Shown here piece by piece: positions 7,877 through 16,600 of a DNA stretch of 64,000 bases. Both the position numbers and the translations under genes were made by a program. Every line of letters begins with the position of its first letter. The stretch's first letter is position 1. Origin of the DNA: Bradyrhizobium sp. NP1 (GTDB lineage Bacteria; Pseudomonadota; Alphaproteobacteria; Rhizobiales; Xanthobacteraceae); contig NZ_CP127385.1 of NCBI RefSeq assembly GCF_030378205.1, positions 5,124,001 through 5,188,000 of the forward strand, written 5' to 3'. The notes under the pieces were generated by a model, which did not search any database, had not been told where the DNA came from, and worked only from the letters and a program-made list of their open reading frames with translations.

Positions 7877-9013
7877 TTAGCCGGAGGCGGCGGCCGCCGC
7901 CACCGCCTGCGAGGCAAGGCGCGCCTGCACGCGCTGCCGCTTCGCCTTGCGACGGTCGAGCCACGCCTGCGTCAGCCGCTCGGTCGTCGCCTTGATCGAG
8001 GACAAGAGGCCGAACAGCGCCATCAGCGCGCTGAACAGCCACAGCGCGAGGTTGAAGGCGCCGCTTGCGAGCAACAGCGCGCCGCGGCCGAGGATCTTCA
8101 GGATCGCGCGGGTCTGCCCGCCCTTGGATTCGGCGAGCCGGGCCGCGCGCGCGACATCCTTCGGGCCTTCGGCGAGTTTGAGCGTGTCGAGCGCCCCGCG
8201 CGTGCCCGCCTTCTCGCCGACGCGCCCGACATCCTTGGCGAGCCGCACCAGCCCGCCGGCCTTCTCAGCGCGGAAGGCCGCGGCGATGGCGCCGACGCTT
8301 TCGGTCGGCCGCAGCACCGAGGCGGAGCCGACCGCCTGCTGGAGCGCCGGCGCATCGACGGCCTGGCGCGCCGACCGGCCGGCCCATTCCGCGAGCCCCT
8401 CACCGATGCGGCCGACCTTGCGCGCATCCTTGACCAGCGAAAGTCCCGCGCGCAGCGGCGCCGCGCCGCCGACCGAGACATAGGTCGCCGCCGTTACCGC
8501 GAGGCCCGCGGCGGCAAGGCCGAGCACCAGGCGGTCGGTGTCCTCGCCCGTCGCCAGATGCTTGCCTTCACGGACCACGTCGCGGATGTCGCCGAACACG
8601 AAGAGATCGCCCGCGACCGTGCCCGAGAGGCTCGCAACATCGTCGGCGGTGCCGGTGACGAGCCCCTCGGCAAAACGCTTCGCGAAATGCGGCGTCGAAT
8701 TTTCCTCCGCGACCGCCGCGTCGACGCGGCCGGACAGACCGTCGGAAACGGCGATGTGCTTCTCCCGCGCCAGCGCGAGGAAGCTGTTCGCCAGATCGGC
8801 ATCGCCGGCGGCAAGCGCGGCTTCGATGTTCTGCGCAACCAGCGCCTCGCCGTCGCGCAAGGCCGCATCGAGCCTGAGGTCTGCGAGCGCGGCGGGCTCG
8901 TCCTGCGCGCCGAGGATGGCGGCGGATTCGCGCGCCTGCGGCCACAGCCCGATGAAGACGGCGGCGCAGGCCACCGCAAGCGACGCCGTCAAGCCTGTTC
9001 GCCACCTCTTCAT
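7877..9013 (-). CDS. Membrane-anchored helical protein of unknown function
   Basis: A protein of about 378 residues. The N-terminus (MKRWRTGLTASLAVACAAVFIGLW) is a membrane anchor or signal. A long Ala/Gly/Asp-rich helical region follows, with further hydrophobic stretches near residues 165-185 (LVLGLAAAGLAVTAATYVSVGGAAPL) and 315-345 (LLLASGAFNLALWLFSALMALFGLL). It ends in a basic tail (RRKAKRQRVQARL). The frame extends upstream to 9301, but that extension is basic and low-complexity and I reject it. It probably shares a transcript with the hydrolase gene 40 bp downstream. No motif supports a function. Confidence 0.65.
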   Translation of the reverse strand: MKRWRTGLTASLAVACAAVFIGLWPQARESAAILGAQDEPAALADLRLDAALRDGEALVAQNIEAALAAGDADLANSFLALAREKHIAVSDGLSGRVDAAVAEENSTPHFAKRFAEGLVTGTADDVASLSGTVAGDLFVFGDIRDVVREGKHLATGEDTDRLVLGLAAAGLAVTAATYVSVGGAAPLRAGLSLVKDARKVGRIGEGLAEWAGRSARQAVDAPALQQAVGSASVLRPTESVGAIAAAFRAEKAGGLVRLAKDVGRVGEKAGTRGALDTLKLAEGPKDVARAARLAESKGGQTRAILKILGRGALLLASGAFNLALWLFSALMALFGLLSSIKATTERLTQAWLDRRKAKRQRVQARLASQAVAAAAASG

Positions 9014-9442
9014 CGAATAAGACCTAAATCTTTCACTTGCTTGATAAGAGATTTTCGCCGCGCTGTCGCGTCGCATTCGCCGGACACGAAAAAACGGCGC
9101 GACGCCCCGTCGCAGTCGATGCCCGGTCCGGCCGCGCCCAGATGCAGCGTTGGGCCGATTTTCCCTTGTTCTTCCATGCACGGGAAAACCGCCGTGATCG
9201 CAAATGTGACGCGACAGGACATAGTGTGCCGATTTTCTGACACAACGGACCCGACGAAAGAAGGGCTTCTCCAGGGCGACAAGATTGTGTCGAATTTGCA
9301 TGCAGATATAAGCGTGGGGCGGTTGCGAATCCGGGATTCGCTTCTACTGGCAATCGGTTCCACCCGCCGGTATGGTGCGCGGCATTTCACGGTTGCCGCG
9401 AGTCTGATCGCGTCCGCCGCCCGTGCCATTAAGGTGATACCG
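9014..9442. other. Intergenic region between divergent genes
   Basis: About 430 bp between the membrane protein gene (minus strand) and the zf-CHCC gene (plus strand); it should contain both promoters. It is less GC-rich than the surrounding genes around 9210-9310. Long frames cross it in both directions but none has a recognisable protein or start. I see no RNA gene. Confidence 0.35.
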
Positions 9443-9688
9443 ATGTCCGACAATGTCGTCCCGCACTTCCACAACGATGCCGGTGTTCCCGTCATCGAAA
9501 TCGGCTCGCAAGAGTTCATGTGCGTGGGCGCCAACCCGCCTTTTGACCATCCGCATGTCTTTCTCGATCTCGGCAATGACAGCGAGATCATCTGCCCCTA
9601 CTGCTCGACGCTGTATCGCTTTGCCCCCGACCTCAGTGCCGGCGAGGCGCGGCCGCCGGAGTGCGTCCTCAGGGACAAGGTCGCCTGA
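9443..9688 (+). CDS. zf-CHCC zinc-finger protein
   Basis: An 81-residue protein with the Cys-His-Cys-Cys pattern of the zf-CHCC family, to which the mitochondrial complex I subunit NDUFS6 belongs: FMCVG, then FDHPHVFLDLG, then ICPYCSTLY. Alphaproteobacterial members are zinc-binding and thought to be linked to respiratory complex I. The ATG at 9443 has AAGGTG about 7 nt upstream. The frame is open far to the left but lacks conserved sequence there. The FAD monooxygenase gene begins 36 bp downstream on the same strand. Confidence 0.82.
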   Translation: MSDNVVPHFHNDAGVPVIEIGSQEFMCVGANPPFDHPHVFLDLGNDSEIICPYCSTLYRFAPDLSAGEARPPECVLRDKVA

Positions 9689-9724
9689 CGCTTTTGAGCC
9701 GATTCCGATTGTGGATCGCCGTGA

Positions 9725-10924
9725 ATGGCCGCGCGCACCATCTTCATCGCCGGCGCCGGAATCGGCGGGCTGACCGCCGCGCTGGCGCTCGCTGCGAAAG
9801 GTTTTCGCGTCGTCGTCCTGGAAAAGGCCGAGCGGCTTGAGGAAGCCGGCGCCGGGATACAGCTCTCGCCCAATGCCAGCCGCATCCTGATCGATCTCGG
9901 CATCAAGGACCGCCTCGGCTCGCGTGCGGTGGCGCCCGACGCGATCAGCATCATGAGCGCGCGCGCCGGCGGCGAGATCGCGCGGCTGCCGCTCGGCGAG
10001 GCCGCCGCGCGCGAGGCCGGTGCGCCCTACTGGGTGGTGCACCGCGCCGACCTGCAGGCCGCGCTCGCCGCCGCCGTGAACGACCATCCCGACATCGACC
10101 TCCGGCTCGGCTGTCAGTTCGAGGATGCCGCCGCCCACGCCAGGGGGCTCACGGTGGTCCAGCGCAGCGGGTCCGCGCGGCATCAGGAGCTTGCACTGGC
10201 GCTGATCGGCGCCGACGGCATCTGGTCCAGCGTGCGCCATCATCTCTTTCCCGGCGTGCAGCCGAAATTTTCCGGGCTGATTGCCTGGCGCGGCACGATC
10301 GAAGCGACGCAATTGCCGCGCGAATATACCTCGGCCCGGGTGCAGCTCTGGATGGGACCGGGCGCGCATCTCGTCGCCTATCCGATTGCGGGCGGCCGCC
10401 AGATCAACATCGTTGCGGTGCTGCCCGGCACCTGGAACAGGCCGGGCTGGAGCGCGCCGGGCGACCCGCTCGAGGTCAAGGCCGCCTTCGTGCCGGCACG
10501 CTGGCCGGGGCCGGCGCGGATGATGGTCGGCGCCGTCGACGTCTGGCGCAAATGGGCGCTGTTCACGGTCGACGATTGCACGCAGTGGAGCAACGGGGCG
10601 ATGGCGCTGCTGGGCGACGCGGCGCATGCGATGCTGCCATTTGCCGCGCAGGGCGCCGGCATGGCGATCGAGGATGCGGCGGTGCTCGCCCAATGCATCG
10701 CCGGGCATCGCGGCGAAACCACGGCCCAGATGACGGCGGCGCTCAAGCAATATGGAAAGCTGCGCCGCCCGCGAGTGGCGCGGGTGCAGCGCGCCGCGCG
10801 AACGCAGGGCCGGATCTATCATCTGACGGGGGCGGCGGCGCTCGCACGCGATCTCGCGATCAAGGCGATGGGGCCGCAGCGCGCGCTGGCGCGGCAGAAC
10901 TGGATCTATCACTGGCGCGGGTGA
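9725..10924 (+). CDS. FAD-dependent monooxygenase, salicylate-hydroxylase-like
   Basis: A 399-residue class A flavoprotein monooxygenase. The N-terminal dinucleotide motif is IAGAGIGGLTAA (residues 8-19) and VVVLEKAERL ends the Rossmann unit. GADGIWSSVR (about 162-171) is the DG motif and LLGDAAHAMLPF (about 295-306) the GD motif that binds the FAD ribityl chain. GAGIQLSPNA is typical of the UbiH / salicylate hydroxylase group. It would hydroxylate an aromatic or similar compound using NAD(P)H and O2; the substrate cannot be read from sequence. It ends 20 bp before the convergent lipoprotein gene. Confidence 0.88.
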   Translation: MAARTIFIAGAGIGGLTAALALAAKGFRVVVLEKAERLEEAGAGIQLSPNASRILIDLGIKDRLGSRAVAPDAISIMSARAGGEIARLPLGEAAAREAGAPYWVVHRADLQAALAAAVNDHPDIDLRLGCQFEDAAAHARGLTVVQRSGSARHQELALALIGADGIWSSVRHHLFPGVQPKFSGLIAWRGTIEATQLPREYTSARVQLWMGPGAHLVAYPIAGGRQINIVAVLPGTWNRPGWSAPGDPLEVKAAFVPARWPGPARMMVGAVDVWRKWALFTVDDCTQWSNGAMALLGDAAHAMLPFAAQGAGMAIEDAAVLAQCIAGHRGETTAQMTAALKQYGKLRRPRVARVQRAARTQGRIYHLTGAAALARDLAIKAMGPQRALARQNWIYHWRG

Positions 10925-10944
10925 GGCCGGCGCGCCGAGGGGGG

Positions 10945-11358
10945 CTAATACACCGCCCGGCCCGCACGCGAGGGCGGCGCAGGCTTTGCTCCGGCTTCCG
11001 CCTTGTCCGGCGGCGTCTCGCGGCAGTGGCTGCGGCGCCAGGCCTCGTCGGCGTTCCGGCTCTGCCCGCGCACCGCGATATAGTCGTTGCGATAGGCCAT
11101 CTCCGACACCAGCGAGCCGGCCACCCCGGTCTCGGCCTTGGCCATCAGCCCTTGCAGCTCGGCGGAGCGGTTGCTCAGCGCCTTGCGCTCGGTCTCGAGC
11201 TGCTTGCAGTCGTAGGTGTCGTATTTGGCGGGATCGGCAAAGGCCGCGGTCATGTTGTCGCTCATCTGGGCGCAGGCCGACAGCAGCAGCCCAAGCGAAA
11301 GCAATGCCAGCGGCGCGGCCGCGCGCGGGGACAAACGATGGTTTGGGCGACGAATCAT
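10945..11358 (-). CDS. Predicted lipoprotein
   Basis: A 137-residue protein with a basic N-terminus, a hydrophobic segment and the lipobox LLSAC (Cys about 29), indicating lipid modification by signal peptidase II. The mature part begins AQMSDNMTAAFADPAKYDTYDC and continues with a helical region (ETERKALSNRSAELQGLMAKAE). Two further cysteines (YDCKQL and SHCRET) could form a disulfide. Function unknown. Confidence 0.72.
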   Translation of the reverse strand: MIRRPNHRLSPRAAAPLALLSLGLLLSACAQMSDNMTAAFADPAKYDTYDCKQLETERKALSNRSAELQGLMAKAETGVAGSLVSEMAYRNDYIAVRGQSRNADEAWRRSHCRETPPDKAEAGAKPAPPSRAGRAVY

Positions 11359-11711
11359 GCGCGCTTTCAGGTAAACTCACAGTGTTGAGATTGCCTAAAG
11401 CAGGGTTGGATGTCCGCAATGAGGCTTTATGTCGGCCAGCGCGGGCGGCCAGCGGGTAACAGGATGCTCATTCCACTTCACTGGAAAACGCGCTAAGTAC
11501 CTGACCTTACGACTAAAGTTGGCGCGGGCAACGCCGACCAGACCCGACGGGTATGACAGAACCAGCGTGCACGACAGGCCTCTCCACTGAATCAGCGTCT
11601 GATGGCATCGCCGGCCGGCTACATGAGAGCGGCACAGACGCCAGGTTCGAAGCCTGAGAAGAAGCCTGAGAAGACGTCTCGCGGGTGACAGGATGCAGCT
11701 GCAATCCGTGG
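11359..11711. other. Intergenic region without recognisable gene
   Basis: About 350 bp between two minus-strand genes. It should hold the lipoprotein promoter. It contains a short direct repeat GAAGCCTGAGAA near 11655-11680. The frames crossing it have no recognisable content. Confidence 0.35.
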
Positions 11712-12593
11712 CTATGGCTTGCCAGCTTCTGAACCCATGCCGTAGCGGGTGAAGTCGTCGCCGATGTCGGCCGCGATCGTCTTTGCCGCCGAGATGTCGG
11801 TAGCGCCGCCAGCCCTGTCGCCCTGCTTGAGCTTGGCAAGCCCCCGCCCATAGAGCGCGTTCGCGAGCTTCGGGTCGGCCCCCAAAGCAGAATTATAGTC
11901 GTCGATAGCCGCGCCAAGTTGGCCCATCTTCAGGTAGATCAGGCCGCGTGAATCATACGTCGCCGCGTTGCTCGATCCCGATTGGAGCGCCTTGTTGCAG
12001 TCCTCCAATGCCGCCTGCAACGCACCGAGGATGGCTCGGACCCAACAACGTCCGCTCCACACGCCCACCAGGTTGGGCTCGAGACGAATTGCCGCGTCAT
12101 AGTCCTGCGCCGCGCGATCGTATTCTTTCTTCTTCAAGTGCGCTGCGGCACGGTTGGCGAAGGCTTGGCCATAGTTGGGATTGAGCTTGATTGCCTCATC
12201 GAACGCCGCGATGGCGAGATCGTATTCGCCTCTCCTCAAGTAAGCCGCACCACGGTTGTTGAGGGGCTTGGTGTAAGTTGGATCGAGCTTGATCGCTCGA
12301 TCAAAATCCTGGATCGCGCGGTCATAATCCGCCTTCGCGATATAGGCGTTGCCACGATTGTTATACGCGATAGCCAAGGCGGTCGCCGTGCCGCGAGCCT
12401 CGTCGATGAGCGCCGTACAACCACCAATTCGCGCTTCGAGCGCCGTGCGATCGAAGCTGTTGCACAACTCGACATTCCTGAAATAGTTGTCTTTCAGCTT
12501 CGGGCTCTGCGCCATCGCTGGTGCAGCGAGCAACAGCAAGATGAGGATGGGCGCCACGCCGTCGACGGAGGCCACCCTTGCACGAATTTCCAT
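11712..12593 (-). CDS. Secreted tetratricopeptide-repeat protein
   Basis: A 293-residue protein with a signal peptide (hydrophobic ILILLLLAAP, cleavage near AMAQS) and then about six TPR units of 34 residues. Examples are AYNNRGNAYIAKADYDRAIQ, PLNNRGAAYLRRGEYDLAIA and AFANRAAAHLKKKEYDRAAQ; the consensus W/Y-G-Y-A-P positions are clear. An N-terminal cysteine pair (CNSFD, GGCTAL) precedes the repeats. The ATG at 12593 has GGAAG upstream and puts the signal peptide at the N-terminus; the frame from 12683 would bury it. TPRs bind partner proteins, probably in the periplasm. It follows the FecR gene on the same strand, about 100 bp away. Confidence 0.82.
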   Translation of the reverse strand: MEIRARVASVDGVAPILILLLLAAPAMAQSPKLKDNYFRNVELCNSFDRTALEARIGGCTALIDEARGTATALAIAYNNRGNAYIAKADYDRAIQDFDRAIKLDPTYTKPLNNRGAAYLRRGEYDLAIAAFDEAIKLNPNYGQAFANRAAAHLKKKEYDRAAQDYDAAIRLEPNLVGVWSGRCWVRAILGALQAALEDCNKALQSGSSNAATYDSRGLIYLKMGQLGAAIDDYNSALGADPKLANALYGRGLAKLKQGDRAGGATDISAAKTIAADIGDDFTRYGMGSEAGKP

Positions 12594-12692
12594 ATCAGGC
12601 TTCCCGGTTGTGGGAATGCGCGATCGCTGCCCTGTGAAGTAGCCCCGCATGATCTGATAGCTGGCGAGAACTGGTGTACTCAAGAGATGAGC

Positions 12693-13349
12693 CTAGCAGC
12701 CCCGACAGATCCTTGGACTGAACCTTTGATCGGTTTCATTTCCCCCTTGCTGCACCGCGGGTGGCCGGGGCTTTTTCACCAGTTTGCTCTTGCCCTCTTC
12801 AATGAGCGTAGCAAATTTGACCGACCCGTCCTCCGATATCTCGATGCGTGGCGTGGTACCTCGAACGCCCATCGTTGCGACGGGAGTGTCGATCTTCATG
12901 GCGCCGGTCTTCGCTATGTTGCCGGCAACGAAAGTGAACGTTCCCTTGGCCAGACTGAACAAGGTCGAATTCGACTTCCCGTTTGGGTCGTACACGAACT
13001 CGGTCAAGGCCATGTGGGCGTTGCTCGACAGACTGAACGAGGTGCCATCAGTGAAGTTGATCCCGACCCGGCCATCGCCCCCGGTCTCGACCACGTCGCC
13101 CAAATAGACGAGATCGCCAACCTTGGTCTGACCGGCTTGACCGGAGACATTCGCCTGAACGACCACCGCGCTCGCATGTTCAATTGTGACCGAACCGGTG
13201 GCGGTCACAACCTTCCCAATGGGCTTTGATGAAGAATCCTGAACGGCCGGTCTGGCGGGCTCGCTTTGCGCCTGCGCTGGACGAGGCAAAAGGCCGCCGA
13301 ACGCCAAAACGAAAACCGTCACCAATACGCTAATAAAATTCGTGCACAT
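12693..13349 (-). CDS. Periplasmic FecR-domain protein ending in ICRGC
   Basis: A 218-residue protein with a signal peptide (VLVTVFVLAFGGLLPRPAQA) and a FecR-like domain at about residues 42-165: IGKVVTATGSVTIEH, VGDLVYLGDVVETGGDG, GINFTDGTSFSLSSNAHM and TLFSLAKGTFTFVAG, ending in VATMGVRGTTPRIEIS. The ATG at 13349 is preceded by GGGGAG. Isolated FecR domains of this kind are usually in exported proteins, not in sigma-factor signalling; no sigma factor is adjacent. It is divergent from the giant protein gene, whose N-terminal domain is clearly related. The C-terminus is basic (KSKLVKKPRPP) and ends ICRGC. Confidence 0.8.
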   Translation of the reverse strand: MCTNFISVLVTVFVLAFGGLLPRPAQAQSEPARPAVQDSSSKPIGKVVTATGSVTIEHASAVVVQANVSGQAGQTKVGDLVYLGDVVETGGDGRVGINFTDGTSFSLSSNAHMALTEFVYDPNGKSNSTLFSLAKGTFTFVAGNIAKTGAMKIDTPVATMGVRGTTPRIEISEDGSVKFATLIEEGKSKLVKKPRPPAVQQGGNETDQRFSPRICRGC

Positions 13350-13626
13350 GATCTCCCCTCTCTGAGAAGATCTTCGTTCGTGTGACAGCCCGTGGTCATT
13401 GAACCGTCGGGCCAAGGTCGCATACCTGCAATGCCAAACTGATCGATACCGACCAGTTCATCCGAACTGATCTTGGACTGTAATCCCAGCGGCTGGCCGC
13501 TGCCAACAAAACGTGGACATTCCGGCCACAAATAATAGTATCATTTTAATGGGAGGGGGGCCGCGTCTCGCGCGGTCCGGAACGACAGCAATGCTGTCAT
13601 GTCTGGGTCGCGCTTAACGCGTCTCA
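13350..13626. other. Divergent promoter region of the two FecR genes
   Basis: About 280 bp between the two divergent FecR-domain genes. An AT-rich stretch (13530-13550, AATAATAGTATCATTTTAAT) could provide promoter elements, followed by GGGAGGGGGG. If the downstream gene starts at the ATG 13786 rather than at 13627, the region is about 440 bp. No RNA gene is apparent. Confidence 0.35.
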
Positions 13627-16600
13627 TTGCTGAATTGGTTTGATTGGATCCGCACATTTTCGGCGGGCAAGCCTAGGGCTGCAAGCGCCAAGATTTTTTT
13701 GATTCCGTGGCGAGGGCGGGCCAGAGCAAAAACACTGCGGCACCACGCTGGACCTGAGCTTACTCAGCAGGCGAGGTCTAGGCCTATGTTAGTTGCGTCC
13801 GGCGTCGAGTTTAGCGGCGAGCGAGAGTTCGCGGGCGAGTTTCCTCCCGTGATTGGCACGATACAGATGGTGGCCGGTGGCGTCACCATCGAGCGCGCGA
13901 GCTGCATTGCTGTTCAAATCGCGGTTGGCGATCCTGTTTGTCAGGATGACGTCATCGAGACCGCAGCCGATGGGCGGATCGGCATTCGCTTTATTGACGG
14001 CACCGTCTTCAACCTGTCCGGCGACGCTCGCGTGGTGCTAGGCGAATTCATCTGCGAGTCCGATGGCACCTCACGTTCCGCCTCGCTCACGGTAACCAGA
14101 GGCACCTTCGCCTTCGTTGCCGGCCAGCTGGCGAAGAGCGGCGCCTTGAGCGTCGATACGCCTTTCGGAAGCATTCGCAGCCGGACCCTTGCCGGCGGTT
14201 TCGGCATGTTGTCGCTCGCAGCCCTCACCTTCGCAATGATGAAGGAAGTCCAGGCCGCGGACCCGAACGTCACATTGCTGGACGACGACAACATCACATA
14301 CAAGCACTTCGACCACGGCGTATTCGAGCTCGTAACCAAGGAGCCGATCCCGCGACACATCATTGTTGAGGACCCCGGAGAGACAATCGTCCTGAACAGG
14401 ATAGGCTCCTCGGTCAGCGTGAACCAGGTCGCGAATTCTGCTGCTCGAATGGACGAGTTGCAGGTGGCCCAACAGGACGCGCTCGCCAATTTTGCCAAAG
14501 GGTTCGGGCACACCGGGTCCAGCGCCTATCCCTTCCTCAGTCCGGAGGAGCTGCCGCAGCCGATCAATTTTATTCAGCCTGACGAGCCCGCGGCGCAAGA
14601 GGCGCTGCCCGTGATATTGCCGGCGACCTTCACAGTTCCTGATAGCTTGATCGTTCGTGTGCCGCCTCCGCCACCCCCGCCGCCGCCGACGCTGGAAATC
14701 ACCGGCATAGCCGGACAAATCGGCGTCACCACAAACAACATCATCAATGCCAGCCAGGCGAATGCCGGGGTTCAGATCACGGGCACAACCTCGGGTGTGG
14801 AGAACGGGCGGATCGTTGCGATCACTATCACCGATAGTTCCAACCATGTCGTTTACAGCAATACGGCCACGGTCACCAACAACACCTGGTTGATCCAGGT
14901 CAGCCCGGCGGATGCCAAGGCGCTGGGCGACGGCATCTACACCGTGATTGCGGACGTGTCGAATGCGGCCGGCAGTTCGGCGGAGGCCTCGCACGAGATC
15001 AGGGTGGACGAGACTCCGCCGACGATCGCAATCGACGGTATTGGCCATAACAACGTCGTCAACACCAACGTGGCGAGCGCCGGGTTCGCCATCACCGGCA
15101 CTGTGCTCGACGCAGAGAACGGCCAGCCGGTCACGGTCAAGATCGTCGACAGCTCCGGCCATGTCGTCGACACATTCGCCACCACGCTGGCGAATAACGC
15201 CTGGTCAGTAAACATCACTTCGACCGATGCCAAATTGCTGCATGACGGCAGCTACACGGTGACGGCGGACGTTTCGGATACGGCCGGCAATCCGGCGCCA
15301 GAGGCAACGCAAGCGATCACGGTCGACGAGACACCACCGACGGTGACCTGGCTGCCGCAGGCCGAGAGTGGCGTCGAGGGCACCACGATCGCACTGGGCA
15401 GGATCACGGCAACCCCGAACAGCCTGCCGGGCCACAGCGACAACGTGCAGTCGCTTGTGGTGAGCGGCATCCCGGTTGGAGCAGTGCTCACCGACTGCGC
15501 AAATAGCTTCCTGGCGACGAGCGGCAACACCTCGATCGATGTGAAGAGCTGGAATCTCTCGAACCTGAAAATCATTCCGCCGAACGACACCAATTTTATC
15601 CTGACCGTCACGGCGACTGACCAGGATGCCAATACGGCGAGTGCCAGCGAACTGGTGACGGTCACCCCGCTGCCGCCCGACGTCGACCCTGTCGCCGCGC
15701 ACGGCAATGAGGACACGGCGATTGCGCTGAATCTTGGCGTGACGGCCAGGAGTCTGTCTGGCGCCAACGGCGACACGTCCCCGAACAGCCTCGATACGCT
15801 TGTCGTGAGCGACATCCCGCTGGGCGCTACGCTGAGCGACGGCACTGGCTTGCCCAGTCACAGCTTTACGGCGACCGCAGACAACAGCTCGCATGACGTG
15901 GCCAGCTGGAATCTGTCGAGCCTGAAGATCACGCCCCCGGCGGAGTTCGAAGGATGCTTCACGCTGACCATTGCCGCGACCGAGCGCGATTCGGAAGGCA
16001 ATATCAGCGCCACGGCGACGGCAACCGAGGTCGTGACGGTCGCCCCGGTTGCCGAGCCGCCGACGGCAAAGGCGCCGGCGACGCTGACGCTCAACGAGAA
16101 CGCCACCGGCGTGGCGGTCGCCGGGGTGAGCGTTGGGCCGCCGGCGGAGGACAGCGACGACACGGTGCGTGCGACATTGACGGTATCGCATGGGACGCTG
16201 CATGTCGGCAGCCTGGACGGGGTGACGGTGACCGGCGACGACTGCGCGACGCTGTCGCTGTCGGGAAGCGCGGCGGCCGTGAACACGCTGCTGGCGGGGC
16301 TGAACTATAGGCCGATCACGGGATACGAAGGCTCGGACACGCTGCACCTGTCGGTGACGTCGAGCGACGGCTCCAATACCTACCCGATGGCGGCCACCGC
16401 CTCAACCGCGATTGCGGTGAACCCGGTCGCCGAGCCGCCGACGGCAAGTGCGCCGGAGGCGCTGACGCTCAACGAGGACGCTACTGGCGTCGCGGTTGCC
16501 GGGGTGAAAGTTGGGCCGCCGGCGGAGGACAATGACGACACGGTGAGTGCGACGCTGACGGTATCGCATGGGACGCTGCATGTCGGCAGCCCGGGCGGGG

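Noticed and set aside
9014..9301. Upstream extension of the 378-residue membrane protein to 9301
   Set aside because: The extra 96 residues are basic low-complexity and would bury the N-terminal hydrophobic segment.
13627..13785. Certainty about the start of the giant protein
   Set aside because: Neither the TTG at 13627 nor the ATG at 13786 has a convincing ribosome site; I keep the longer form only as an upper bound.
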